From positions 13,933,498-13,997,497 of the forward strand of contig NC_092863.1 in the NCBI RefSeq assembly GCF_032062135.1: a DNA stretch of 64,000 nucleotides, given 5' to 3'. The notes beneath the pieces were generated by a model that saw only the letters and a program-made list of their open reading frames with translations, made no database searches and was not told the origin of the DNA. This DNA comes from Pyxicephalus adspersus. Lineage: Eukaryota > Chordata > Amphibia > Anura > Pyxicephalidae. This document shows, one piece after another, positions 39,161-50,039 of this stretch (the stretch's first letter is position 1; every line of letters starts with the position of its first letter). Position numbers and translations under genes: made by a program.

Positions 39161-41830
39161 TGTTGAAGGGTGAAGATGAGCTCTGTACAATACACACTAT
39201 CACAGCAGGAAAGCCCCACCCCTGCTGTACTGTGACAACTTCCTGCTATGTACGTACAGTACAATCAGGTGTGCTATGACGTAATTCCATATTAGGAATG
39301 CATACTACCAGCTGATTGGGCATCTATAATGACCTCATAATCAGCTGTTTTTGCTCAGTCTCCACGCGCATCCCCAATCTTATCAATGGGATTTTGCTTC
39401 AGTGTGATTTCCCCGAGAGTGGGCGTGTTCAGGAGAGCTGCTCCCCGCCTACCTTGTGTTGTGAACTCAGGTGTCCTATGAGATAATCCTACTTTAGCAA
39501 CGCGTACTACCAGCTGATTGGGCTTGTACAATTACGTCACAAGTAGCTGTTTGTTCTGTCCCCAATCTTTTCAAAGATTTCCCCGACAATGGGCGTGTAC
39601 TAGCAGCTGCCCCCGCCCATCTATTACTGTGAGATAATCCCACCCTTCGTATACCAGCAGTCTGAGTTCTGTGTGCCTGCTGCTGCTATTACCTCAGTGT
39701 ATAAACCTTTATATCCCCCACACTGATTGATGTACTAACATGAAATTTTCAGGGTACACAGAGGACCCTGAGAGCTGATACTAAACTTAATTTTACCCCC
39801 CTAAACATAACAAGTTACCAGATACAGGGTCACAAACATAAAATCATAAGAATCGGGGATCTTTTCTCATTAAAGTGCACCTAAAGTAAAAATGAAAATT
39901 ATTTGCACAGATCTGTGACATATGGTGCTGTATTTGTAAAAAAAAAAAAATGCCAATATTACTGTGCATGTGTGAGATCGCCATCTTTCTCAGGAGGCTC
40001 TGCGCTCACATTCATTCATTACCGGCGCAGTAAAATTTGCCCTCTCACCAAACTTTAAGGCTGCGTACAGACTGGTGGTGAGGTTGGGCTGCGGTTACCC
40101 CCCATGCCATGGAACCCTGCTTGGGGGGGGACGCTCAGTACCACTCACTGCCGCCTGGAGTCAATTTAAAAAAAAATGTAGCCTGGAATTACTGAACACC
40201 AAACCCATAATTGTAAAACTAGCTGCAAAAAAATAGTTTGGTGATCAGCTGTTGTTCTCTATGAAGTTCCTCTATCTACCCCCTCCCTCCTGTATGAAGG
40301 TTCCTGTATCTCCCCCATCCCTTCCTCTATATACCCCCTTCTTCCTGTATGAAGGTTCCTGTATCTCCCCCATCCCTCTCTCTAGACATTCATATACCTC
40401 CCCTGGGTCTCCTCATACATGCCATGGATCTTCTGTCTTTCCCCTTTCTCCTGCTATGTGTTTTGTGGCCTCAGATGGTGAGTATTAATTTGTGTATTTC
40501 CCATATATCACCATTTAACCTTTCCCTCTCTTACAGGTCCCACAATGGGCAGAGAACTATCAGAAAAAGCCTCTTAGAGCTCCATGATGTAACAGAGCAG
40601 AATTATCCCCGTGGTGTCACATTCCATCACCTGTGGTAATATCACAAGATGTATTCATTTTTATCCTCCCCTGATGTAATCACACAGGAGGTGAAGGGGA
40701 AACCTGCATATAATTGTTATATATTGAGCACCTACCAGAAACCCCCCTCCAGCCTTAAATTGTGGGGGTCCTAACCCTAAAATCAAACCATAGTTATTGA
40801 ATCATCTATGGCTGTAGTGAGTCCTTGCTGTGTTGAGTGTTACATGGTACAGAGTGACGTCGGCAGGCACCATATAGCACCCCTTTAACTCTGCCTAGGA
40901 TCCCCCTCTACAGGGGAGAGGGCAGATAGAATTGGGGAGCTTTTGTTTCCTGTTTCAGACAGACCTGCATTAAGAATGAATTTTGTCCCTGTAGGATAAG
41001 CACCATGGACCATGCTCCTATTCCTCATGGTGAGTGTTGGGTGATGTAATACCTGGATGACAATAAATTTACATGAAAAAGCTCCTTGTACATAGGAGAT
41101 CCAGCTTGTGTATTACAGGAATGTATGATGCTACAAGTATTAGGGAGGTTGTACTCAGAGTGCTGTCACCTTAATCAGAACTTGAAAAATCCATGGGGCT
41201 TGTTCAGAGTGTCCGGATGTTCTCCCAATGATCAACATCATAATGGAGCAGAGGTCCTTTTTAAGTAATATTGAACTGAAGTCTCTGATCACCTTTAGTA
41301 AATCAGTAATAATATAACAAAATAGAATGTGCCCAGTCTTAGGTAGATTCAAAGGTGGGTCTGTCTAACCTCATTTACCACCACTCAAGCTCTACAGCTT
41401 AACTAGCAACCGCCAAGCATTACCTAATATACAAAGAATGAGAGCTGCATTGGAAGTCTACTGAGCACCAGGGTGAGAAATGAGATCCCGCCCTGAGATT
41501 CCAACATTGATCTCCAAAGTTATAGAATACACCACGTGAACATTCACCGAGATTGAGAACGATGAGTCTCATCCACCCCCTGAATCTGGGTATCAGGTAT
41601 GGCAGCCTAATATTGATCCAAGGCACCTGCTAACATCATAAGTCACCCTCAACATTGATTGATTAGTACCAATCAGTGATCAATTGATGATTAATGAGCT
41701 GGCTGCTATCTTCCACATTTCACTCACCTGGATAAGACAGCTCATCCTAAATATTGTCCATGTATGGCACAAATTTGATTTACTTACTAAGTTCTAATTT
41801 ATGAAGCTGTGATGTTTAAGGGGCTGGCTG
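39161..41830. other. Region upstream of the Tigger transposase and unannotated DNA
   Basis: Two diverged tandem segments lie at about 39250-39400 and 39475-39605: each contains CTACCAGCTGATTGGGC, a CAGCTGTTT and CCCCAATCTT followed by a GATTTCCCCGA...GGGCGTGT block. They may be a promoter or a separate repeat. At 40289-40400 there is a 55-base duplication (TGTATGAAGGTTCCTGTATC at 40291 and 40346). The rest is unrecognised. Confidence 0.5.
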
Positions 41831-41994
41831 CTAAACCTAAATCTAAAGCTTGGTTCTGGCGCAGGGGTTTAGCAGCCAGCTAGTACCCTGTTAAGTATTT
41901 TGAAGGTTGCAGGTTCAATGCTCCCTTTTTCAGTTTTCTTGCCCCATTTATGACTTTCTGCTCCAGAAATAGGAGAAAGAACACAACAATAGTT

Positions 41995-42070
41995 GAGCGG
42001 AGGTGAATAGCTCAGTGGATAAGAGCAGTAACAAGGGCGCCAGCAGCTTGAGTTGGAATCCCATAGTCCC
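41995..42070 (+). repeat. tRNA-like SINE head (plus strand)
   Basis: An A box TAGCTCAGTGGATAAGAGC at 42008-42026 and a B-box-like GAGTTGGAATCCC at 42050-42062 stand at tRNA spacing. The acceptor stem does not pair properly and the B box departs from the GGTTCGAATCC form, so this is a tRNA-derived repeat rather than a functional tRNA gene. Confidence 0.5.
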
Positions 42071-42424
42071 CAGAACAAGTCTGAGTGAATTGGCCATAGA
42101 ATATCACTCAATGACTGATGTAGTTGACTCGAGTTAAAATCTCTGAGTGAATTGGGCGGATACGAATCACTCTATCACTGATAGAAGCACTGTAGTTCCT
42201 TGGATCCTGCAGCCCCAATGCTCGAATTGCTGAGTGAAAGCATGGACAACCCACCAGTCTGCTTCAGTCCCAGGCCCCTGGGGTCTGTAACGCCTGGGGC
42301 AGCACCCCCCGCCTCTTCTGGTCCATAGTCTGTGATATCATTGCAACAACTACAATAAAACTGGGCTGTCTTACCGGGGCAGCCTATTCAAAAAGTGGGA
42401 CTTAGGTTTTTTTTTGGCCTCACC

Positions 42425-42427
42425 CCC

Positions 42428-42468
<41 letters not shown>

Positions 42469-42655
42469 CACCCAGGTGCTGTACAGTGTCTGAATCCACA
42501 CACAGTGGGACAAGGTAGTGGAAACATTTCCTACAACCCTGTACCATCACAAAGGGATTCAGGCACTGCACAGCACCAAGGCCTGCTCAGGGATTCAAAC
42601 CCAGGTCTCCAGCAGACCAGTCCAAGCCCTTACCACTGAGCTACCACTGCTTCAC
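42425..42655 (-). repeat. tRNA-derived SINE with microsatellite tail
   Basis: On the minus strand an A box TAGCTCAGTGGTAAGG (42644-42629) and a B box GGTTTGAATCC (42601-42591) form a good internal RNA polymerase III promoter. A body of about 100 bases follows and ends in a (TG)n(TA)n tail (42428-42469). The body contains an inverted pair GGATTCAGGCACTGCACAGC / GCTGTACAGTGTCTGAATCC that could fold. Layout and tail are as expected of a SINE. Confidence 0.7.
42428..42469. repeat. (TA)n(CA)n microsatellite
   Basis: Eleven or so TA units followed by about nine CA units; forms the tail of the adjacent SINE on the minus strand. Confidence 0.95.
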
Positions 42656-42659
42656 ACTT

Positions 42660-43619
42660 ACCCAAGTACTGGTTGTCTTACTTCAGAAGTGCTAGGAATA
42701 GAATAAATAAAAAAAATTAAAAAATGGCTCCGGCTTCTCGTGTCTTTGGCAGAACCCCTGCTGGTTGAATATTCACAGACTAAAACCACAAAAATGACAC
42801 CTTTCAATATCAACCCCCAAGTTATCCTGGCACGGTACAATATGACAGAAAAAATGGCTGCCCATATATATATTATGGGGTGCCAACCTCACCCTAATAA
42901 ACTGCATTTAAATGGAGAAGTTTTAGGCTTTCAGTCACTGCTAAATAAACTTCTCGCATCTAGAAATATGGTGAAAGAAGCATTACTGATAATGAAGTCA
43001 CAAATAACAGACACAGAAAGACACGGATACAACAATGAAGGTAAAATCTCTGCTCTTTATTGGGTGTCATTAGCAGGAATTGTTCTGTATTTACTCACAT
43101 TGCTCTGTCTCTCTCTACAGAAGGGAAACTTCCACTTTGTATTACCTCCGACCATCCCAGACAGGAAGGTGAGATATTGTGTGACTCCATCTTCCATGTC
43201 ATTGTTGAAGCCTTCTAATTATCAGATATACAGCACCACTACCGGAGAGGTGTACTTCTATATCCACAGATGGCTCCTGATTGGCTGTCCACCATTACAC
43301 TGTCCCCATTGGACACAAAATCTGAGGTTTCTGGAAAAAACAACAATAAGCTAACAATCAACAAATAAACATCCCACTAATAGGTCTGACCCCAGACAGC
43401 TTCCATTGGAGCTTACCGTATTCTGGCCTCACATCAGACAGGGTGTTGTTATAGTAGGTAGGATTCCACCACAGTTCTTTATTCTTTATTCTGAAATACA
43501 ATATACAATTCTTCATTACTGGACACGGAGGTGAGAAGTATCACATAGGATATGTAAAGCAGAATTCAAAACCAAAATGAGATTTCCTGTTATTTGGGAT
43601 TTAGTAGGTAAGTGTAGGA
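42660..43619. other. Unannotated DNA between SINE and minisatellite B
   Basis: Contains a plus-strand open frame of 204 codons (42740-43354) with one hydrophobic stretch (YWVSLAGIVLYLLTLLCLSL). It has no family I recognise, no clear splice or promoter context, and lies in repeat-rich DNA. I do not call it a gene. Confidence 0.35.
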
Positions 43620-46107
43620 GAGGAGGATGAGGGGTATGAGCAGCAGTATACATGGGAGAGCAGTACAAAGGGTGAGGACAGTGCACACTATACGTGGGAG
43701 AGGAGCGTACAGTAGGAAACATATGCAGGAGAAGAGTATGCAGGGGATTAATAGGGTGGATTGTGCAGGAATGAAGTGCAGAGGGTATCACAGTGGATAA
43801 TATGTGCAGGAGAGGAGCGCACAGGGTATGACAACTAGGAATAGGAAACAGGATAGGAGTGCACAGGGTATGACAGCTGGGAATAGAGACAGGAGAGGAG
43901 CGCACAGGGTATGACAGCTGGGAATAGAGACAGGAGAGGAGCGCACAGGGTATGANNNNNNNNNNNNNNNNNNNNNNNNNNNNNNNNNNNNNNNNNNNNN
44001 NNNNNNNNNNNNNNNNNNNNNNNNNNNNNNNNNNNNNNNNNNNNNNNNNNNNNNNNNNNNNNNNNNNNNNNNNNNNNNNNNNNNNNNNNNNNNNNNNNNN
44101 NNNNNNNNNNNNNNNNNNNNNNNNNNNNNNNNNNNNNNNNNNNNNNNNNNNNNNNNNNNNNNNNNNNNNNNNNNNNNNNNNNNNNNNNNNNNNNNNNNNN
44201 NNNNNNNNNNNNNNNNNNNNNNNNNNNNNNNNNNNNNNNNNNNNNNNNNNNNNNNNNNNNNNNNNNNNNNNNNNNNNNNNNNNNNNNNNNNNNNNNNNNN
44301 NNNNNNNNNNNNNNNNNNNNNNNNNNNNNNCAGGAGAGGAGCGCATAGGGTATGACGGAAGGGAATATGGACAGGAGAACAGCACACAGAGTATAACAGG
44401 AGAGGAGCGCATAGGGTATGACGGAGGGGAAAATAGACAGGAGAGGTGTGAACAAGGTATGACAGCGGGGAATATAGACAGGAAAGGAATGCACAGGGTA
44501 TGACGGCGGGGAATATAGACAGGAGAGGTGCACACAGAGTATGACAGCAGGGAAAATAGACAGGAGAGGAGCACACAGAGTATGACAGGAAAGGAGTGCA
44601 TAGGGTATGACGGAAGGGAATATAGACAGGAGAGGAGCGCACAGGGTATGACAGCAGACAATTTAGACAGGAGAGGAGCGCACAGGGTATGACGGCCGGG
44701 AATATAGACAGGAGCACACAGAGTATGACAGGAAAGGAGCACACAGGGTATGACGGTGGGGAATATAGACAGGAGAGGAGCGCACAGGGTATGACGGCGG
44801 GGAATATGGACAGGAGAGGAGCGCACAGGGTATGATGGCGGGGAATATGGACAGGAGAGGAGCGCACAGGGTATGACAGCAGGGAAAATAGACAGGAGAG
44901 GAGCACACAGAGTAAGACAGGAAAGGCGCGCATAGGGTATGCCGGAAGGGAATATAGACAGGAGAGGAGCGCACAGGGTATGACAGCAGACAATTTAGAC
45001 AGGAGAGGAGCGCACAGAGTATGACAGCAGGGAATATAGACAGGAGAGGAGCACACAGGGTATGACGGCGGGAAATATAGACAGGAGAGGAGCGCCCAGG
45101 GTATGACTGCAGACAATTTAGACAGGAGAGGAGCGCAAAGGGTATGACAGCAGGGAAAATAGACAGGAGAGGAGCGCACAGGGTATGACAGCAGAAAATT
45201 TAGACAGGAGAGTAGCGCACAGGGTATGACAGCAGGGAATATAGACAGGAGAGGAGCGCACATAGTATGACAGCAGGGAATATAGAGAGGAGAAGAGCGG
45301 ACATAGTATGACGGCGGGGAATATAGAGAGGAGAGGAGTGCATAGGGTATGACAGGAGAGGAGCACATAGGGTATGACAGAGGGGAATATAGACAGGAGA
45401 GGAGCGCACAGGGTATGACGGCGGGGAATATAGACAGGAGAGGAGCGCCCAGGGTATGACTGCAGACAATTTAGACAAGAGAGGACCGCACAGGGTATGA
45501 CAGCAGGGAAAATAGACAGGAGAGGAGCGCACAGGGTATGACAGCAGGGAAAAAAGACAGGAGAGGAGTGCACAGGGTATGACAGCAGGGAATATAGAGA
45601 GGAGAGGAGCGCACATAGTATGACGGCGGGGAATATAGAGAGGAGCGCATAGGGTATGACAGGAAAGGAGCACATAGGGTATGACAGAGGGGAATATAGA
45701 CAGGAGAGGAGCGCACAAAGTATGACAGCAGGGAACATAGACAGGAGAGGAGCGCACAGGGTATGACGGTGGGGAATATAGACAGGAGAGGAGCGCCCAG
45801 GGTATGACTGCAGACAATTTAGACAGGAGAGGAGCGCACAGGGTATGACAGGAAAGGCGTGCATGGGGTATGACGGAAGGGAATATAGACAGGAGAGGAG
45901 CGCACAGGGTATGACAGCAGACAATTTAGACAGGAGAGGAGCGCACAGAGTATGACAGGAGAGGAGCGCACAGGGTATGACGGCGGAGAATATAGAGAGA
46001 AGAGGAGCACATAGGGTATGACAGAGGGGAATATAGACAGGAGAGGAGCGCACAGGGTATGACAGAGGGGAATATAGACAGGAGAGGAGCGCACAGGGTA
46101 TGACAGA
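43620..46107 (-). repeat. 41-bp minisatellite B, inverted copy, with assembly gap
   Basis: Roughly 2.1 kb of visible tandem units of 41 bases (CAGGAGAGGAGCGCACAGGG then TATGACAGCAGGGAATATAG A), mixed with shorter ones of about 24 bases that lack the GGGAATATAGA part. Higher-order structure is visible, with blocks such as GCAGACAATTTAGA recurring at intervals. Units at 43620-43830 (with ATGTGCAGGAGAGGAG) are closest to those of the plus-strand array. Because 41 is not a multiple of 3 and the unit lacks stops in all three minus-strand frames, very long open frames arise; they are not genes. Confidence 0.97.
43956..44330. other. Assembly gap
   Basis: 375 Ns inside the inverted minisatellite B array. 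Confidence 1.
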
Positions 46108-46990
46108 NNNNNNNNNNNNNNNNNNNNNNNNNNNNNNNNNNNNNNNNNNNNNNNNNNNNNNNNNNNNNNNNNNNNNNNNNNNNNNNNNNNNNNNNNNNNN
46201 NNNNNNNNNNNNNNNNNNNNNNNNNNNNNNNNNNNNNNNNNNNNNNNNNNNNNNNNNNNNNNNNNNNNNNNNNNNNNNNNNNNNNNNNNNNNNNNNNNNN
46301 NNNNNNNNNNNNNNNNNNNNNNNNNNNNNNNNNNNNNNNNNNNNNNNNNNNNNNNNNNNNNNNNNNNNNNNNNNNNNNNNNNNNNNNNNNNNNNNNNNNN
46401 NNNNNNNNNNNNNNNNNNNNNNNNNNNNNNNNNNNNNNNNNNNNNNNNNNNNNNNNNNNNNNNNNNNNNNNNNNNNNNNNNNNNNNNNNNNNNNNNNNNN
46501 NNNNNNNNNNNNNNNNNNNNNNNNNNNNNNNNNNNNNNNNNNNNNNNNNNNNNNNNNNNNNNNNNNNNNNNNNNNNNNNNNNNNNNNNNNNNNNNNNNNN
46601 NNNNNNNNNNNNNNNNNNNNNNNNNNNNNNNNNNNNNNNNNNNNNNNNNNNNNNNNNNNNNNNNNNNNNNNNNNNNNNNNNNNNNNNNNNNNNNNNNNNN
46701 NNNNNNNNNNNNNNNNNNNNNNNNNNNNNNNNNNNNNNNNNNNNNNNNNNNNNNNNNNNNNNNNNNNNNNNNNNNNNNNNNNNNNNNNNNNNNNNNNNNN
46801 NNNNNNNNNNNNNNNNNNNNNNNNNNNNNNNNNNNNNNNNNNNNNNNNNNNNNNNNNNNNNNNNNNNNNNNNNNNNNNNNNNNNNNNNNNNNNNNNNNNN
46901 NNNNNNNNNNNNNNNNNNNNNNNNNNNNNNNNNNNNNNNNNNNNNNNNNNNNNNNNNNNNNNNNNNNNNNNNNNNNNNNNNNNNNNNNNN
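46108..46990. other. Assembly gap
   Basis: 883 Ns between the inverted minisatellite B array and the inverted minisatellite A units. In the plus-strand copy the corresponding interval is a 1.2 kb spacer. Confidence 1.
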
Positions 46991-47095
46991 TCACGGCTAT
47001 GTGATGTACAACACAGCATGCAGAGTTCAGGGTCACGGCTATGCGATGTACAACACAGCATGCAGAGTTCAGGGTCACGGCTATGCGATGTACTA
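46991..47095 (-). repeat. 42-bp minisatellite A, inverted copy
   Basis: Two and a half visible units of 42 bases (TCACGGCTATGTGATGTACA then ACACAGCATGCAGAGTTCAG GG) at 46991, 47033 and 47075. They are the reverse complement of the units at 34861 and 34903. The left part of the array is hidden in the gap. Confidence 0.95.
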
Positions 47096-47675
47096 CACAT
47101 CGTTATTCTGCTGCACCTCTTCCTATACAATGGGCATCATTATTTGATCACTGTCAGCGTCTGATGTTATTCACCAAATATCAATGTTATTAAACAGGCG
47201 TGTTTTTACACGATTTTATTGCCATGAGTGATTGCAATCTCTGATGGTGGTAAGTAGCCCTCTATAATGACAGATAATGTAGCACAATGCACTCAAGTAA
47301 AGGTGTATTACACGGGTGAATGAATGGACACGAGACAACACAAAGTGAAACAATTGATTATTTTGAACCCGGCTCTCTGACTTCAATTCTGTGTGGAGTC
47401 ACTAAACCAGAGATGCAATCCAATACGAGAATTCGTTATACCGCGCATGTGTACAAAGCTCCTGGAATGAAGATCTCACTTGCTGCAATGCCGAAAAATC
47501 TGGATGAAGAATGGTTTCCTTATTTCTATGGGGAATGTCATTTACCAAACTACAGCAGGTCTGCGGTCTGTAATTAAGACGGGTAAATCGTTCATTAAAC
47601 CTCAGTCAGTAGGAAGTCTTGGGGTGGCCAAAGATAAGCAGAATCTTCACCAAGAATGAGTGCCAATAACAGATT
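47096..47675. other. Unannotated DNA
   Basis: Contains an 85-codon plus-strand frame (47320-47577) with no recognised motif. No gene supported. Confidence 0.35.
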
Positions 47676-47816
47676 ATTATTATACAGGAGTTATATAGCG
47701 CCAACATATTCCACAGCGCTGTACTTTAAATAGGGGTAGCAAATGACAGACAGATACAGACAGTGACACAGGAGGAGGAGATGACCCTGCCCCAAAGAGC
47801 TTACAATCTAAGGGAA
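47676..47816 (+). repeat. Frog-type dispersed repeat, best copy
   Basis: Begins with TTATTATTATACAGGAGTTA, then TATAGCGCCAACATATTCCA and CAGCGCTGTACTTTAAATAG, and ends CCCCAAAGAGCTTACAATCT AA. I know this phrase as a very common interspersed repeat in frog genomes; that is memory, not a search. Fragments occur near 3660 and, inverted, near 60895. Confidence 0.75.
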
Positions 47817-47944
47817 GGCAGATCTGCCATCCTTGCTCAAATTGTCCCCCAGAGAAGACTTGTGGAGACTCCCAACATTCACCCAGCTGGTACAAGAAAT
47901 GTGCAGTGTAGTCCCAGCGTTTCTCTGTATACACACAGCCTCAT

Positions 47945-48330
47945 GGTCAAAAATGGAAAAAGGGGTACAGAACGATAACAAAAGAACTTTGGGGCTCAAG
48001 AAGAAGAGAAAGGGGTATAAAGCAAGGACTGAGGAGGTGCAAGTTAGAACCAAATGGTTTATAGAGGAAGGGGCTATTGGAGCTCTACCCTGGCACAAAA
48101 TATGGGACAAAGAGGCAGAAATGAGGGTCTAATGGAGGTCAAACTGGGGGGAGGGTAAAGAGGCGTAAAGTTGGGGTTAAAACAGCACAAAAAAAGAAGA
48201 CCCTAAGAAGGCACTAATGGAGGGTAAACAAGTAGAAAAGGTAGGATTTGATGCAAAGTAGAAGCTCACAGATCACTTATGTGCTAAATACAGGTTAATG
48301 GTGCAAAAGGGTAGCTACAAAAATAATATG
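47945..48330. repeat. Degenerate purine-rich tandem repeat, part 1
   Basis: Irregular units built from AAAGGGGTA, GTGCAAGTTAGA, GGGCTA/GGTTAA and GTGCAAA, clearly akin to 50040-51310 but too diverged for a fixed period. The open frames here are by-products of the purine bias. Confidence 0.55.
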
Positions 48331-48457
48331 CAAATAAGATGCAACTGTAGTGCTAATTTAGGGTTAACAGGGTGCAAATAGCTGGGGCCCTCGTGCAGAG
48401 ATGAGCGCCGGATAGTTCCACCGTTCTCCACAAGGTGGCAGCACACAGCCATTATAG

Positions 48458-49124
48458 CAGGGGTGTCAAACTCACATACACAGGGAGACGAAATTAAAAA
48501 CTTAGACAAAGTCGCTGGCCAACCTTGAAATGTATTGAAAAAATTGAGGAAGTTTTTCCTTCTCATTAGATATAAAACATTTTCATATGGAAACAAAGAG
48601 GTTTTGCTTCACATTCAATCTGGAACAAGCCTATAATAGAGAGACATGAGGTTTTTTTTTAGTCTTATTTAAGAAAAAATCCTATGCCTCTTTCTCTATT
48701 TGTAGCCTTCGGAGTTAAATTTCAATGGTAACCTTTTTTGCACAGACAATAATAATAACAATACTCTATGAAAATCCAACCATCCAAGTCCATGGCTTGG
48801 AGTAGCAAAGTACAGCTGGAGGGAGTGCTGGAAATGCCAGACGCGGCCAATGCAGGGCTGAAACTTCCTCTTCAATGAAATAGCGACGCTACTAACATTC
48901 CCCCGCCATTCATTGCATCTATAAAACAGGCCAATGGGGGCCACACATAGACAGAGAGCCCGCTGGTCTACAGACTGGGTGATGCCGGGAATTGTTCTAA
49001 CGGCGCTATTTCAATCCAGCGGCAGGCCAGCTACAGTTCATATTAGGGATTCATTTGGGGGGGGCCAAAAAAAAAAGGACGTTGGGGGCCAGATTTGGCC
49101 CCCGGACCAGAGTTTGACACCATG
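48458..49124. mobile_element. hAT-like non-autonomous element
   Basis: Left terminus CAGGGGTGTCAAACTC (48458-48473); right terminus GAGTTTGACACC (49110-49121) followed by ATG where CCTG is expected, so 12 of the inner terminal-repeat bases match exactly and the outermost are changed. Subterminal GCTGGCCAACCTTGA and GGGGGCCAGATTTGGCCCCC are typical of this repeat type. No transposase is encoded and no target duplication could be shown. Confidence 0.7.
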
Positions 49125-49420
49125 CGTTAAAAGTTTAAAATATCAAGCAATTCATGAATATTTCCACCTTTGTCCACAGGAGGGCGGCATGGAGCTGGGC
49201 CCCACTCAAACACATGATGATCCCATTAATTTTGGGGCTCTTGCAAACACGAAGGAGGGGGTGCTAAGGACACCGCACAGCTGCACCGCCTCCTCTGAGC
49301 TGTGTCCCCGTCATGCTGCTCCTCTCACCCTACACGAAAGCCGCCTCCATTGTTTCAGCAAACAGCCCAGTCACTTCGCTTCTGACTCCGTCTCAGACAT
49401 TGGCCGGCGATGCTATGCTG

Positions 49421-49715
49421 CCGTCTGGTGGCAGAAAATGTGTAGCGCATGGCTGCAGATTACACCGGGCGAATTTATTGCACGGTGCAATGCAGGGAAG
49501 AGGATTACGCAGAGAGCCCTCTGGTGGCCACAGATAAGCAATGCAGAGTGGTGAATAACAGTGTTCCCTCTGGTGGCCACAATTGCGAAATGCAGGGCGT
49601 GGGATATCAGGGATCGCCCTCTAGTCGCCGAAGATGAAAACTGCAGGACGGAGGATTATTTAGGGCGCCCTCAGGTGGCCAGAGTCAAGCAGTACAAAGC
49701 CCTGAATTTCTTTGG
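49421..49715 (-). repeat. Tandem array of ~50-bp units with CTCF-like cores
   Basis: Six units with starts at 49421, about 49469, 49517, 49566, 49617 and 49668 (spacing 48, 48, 49, 51, 51). Five carry CCCTCTGGTGG or close variants (CCGTCTGGTGG, CCCTCTAGTCG, CCCTCAGGTGG); the second unit has lost it. On the minus strand these read CCACCAGAGGGC and similar, close to the CTCF consensus CCASYAGRKGGCRS. Each unit also carries an AATGCAGRG-like stretch. Binding by CTCF is inferred from the core only. Confidence 0.8.
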
Positions 49716-50039
49716 GCACCTCATTGCCTTGCAGGGATGATTTATCATTAACAGAATACTTGCACTTTATATTTTTTATTATTAGTGGTCTGGCCCCGGC
49801 TGCCAATATTTATGGGAGGAGCAGCTCCCAATCAACCAATCAGTGTTAGAGATTTGTTTCTGACCTGTTGCTCCTCCCCCTTCCTTCACACCATGGCCAC
49901 TCTGCTGCCATTATTGGCTTGAACAGTCTCATGTTGTACAAAAGCTTTCAGTTTGCCCCCTGTCCCTGGTCAGGATCCTCCTTGGGGTCCCCATTCAGGT
50001 TTATTCCTTCACCGGTCTATCCTGGCCCTCTTGGTGCAG

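Noticed and set aside
42587..42655. Functional tRNA gene on the minus strand
   Set aside because: A and B boxes are good, but the acceptor stem does not pair and a SINE-like body with a microsatellite tail follows.
42740..43354. 204-codon plus-strand frame with a hydrophobic stretch
   Set aside because: No recognisable family, no splice or promoter context, and typical of chance open frames in repeat-rich DNA.
43516..47130. Minus-strand frames of 200-670 codons with SSPVYIPRRHTLCAPLLS-like repeats
   Set aside because: Translations of the 41-bp minisatellite and of gap Ns; the unit happens to lack stops in three frames.
47320..47577. 85-codon frame starting MNGHETTQSETIDYFEPGSL
   Set aside because: No motif recognised and no exon boundaries; length is within chance expectation.
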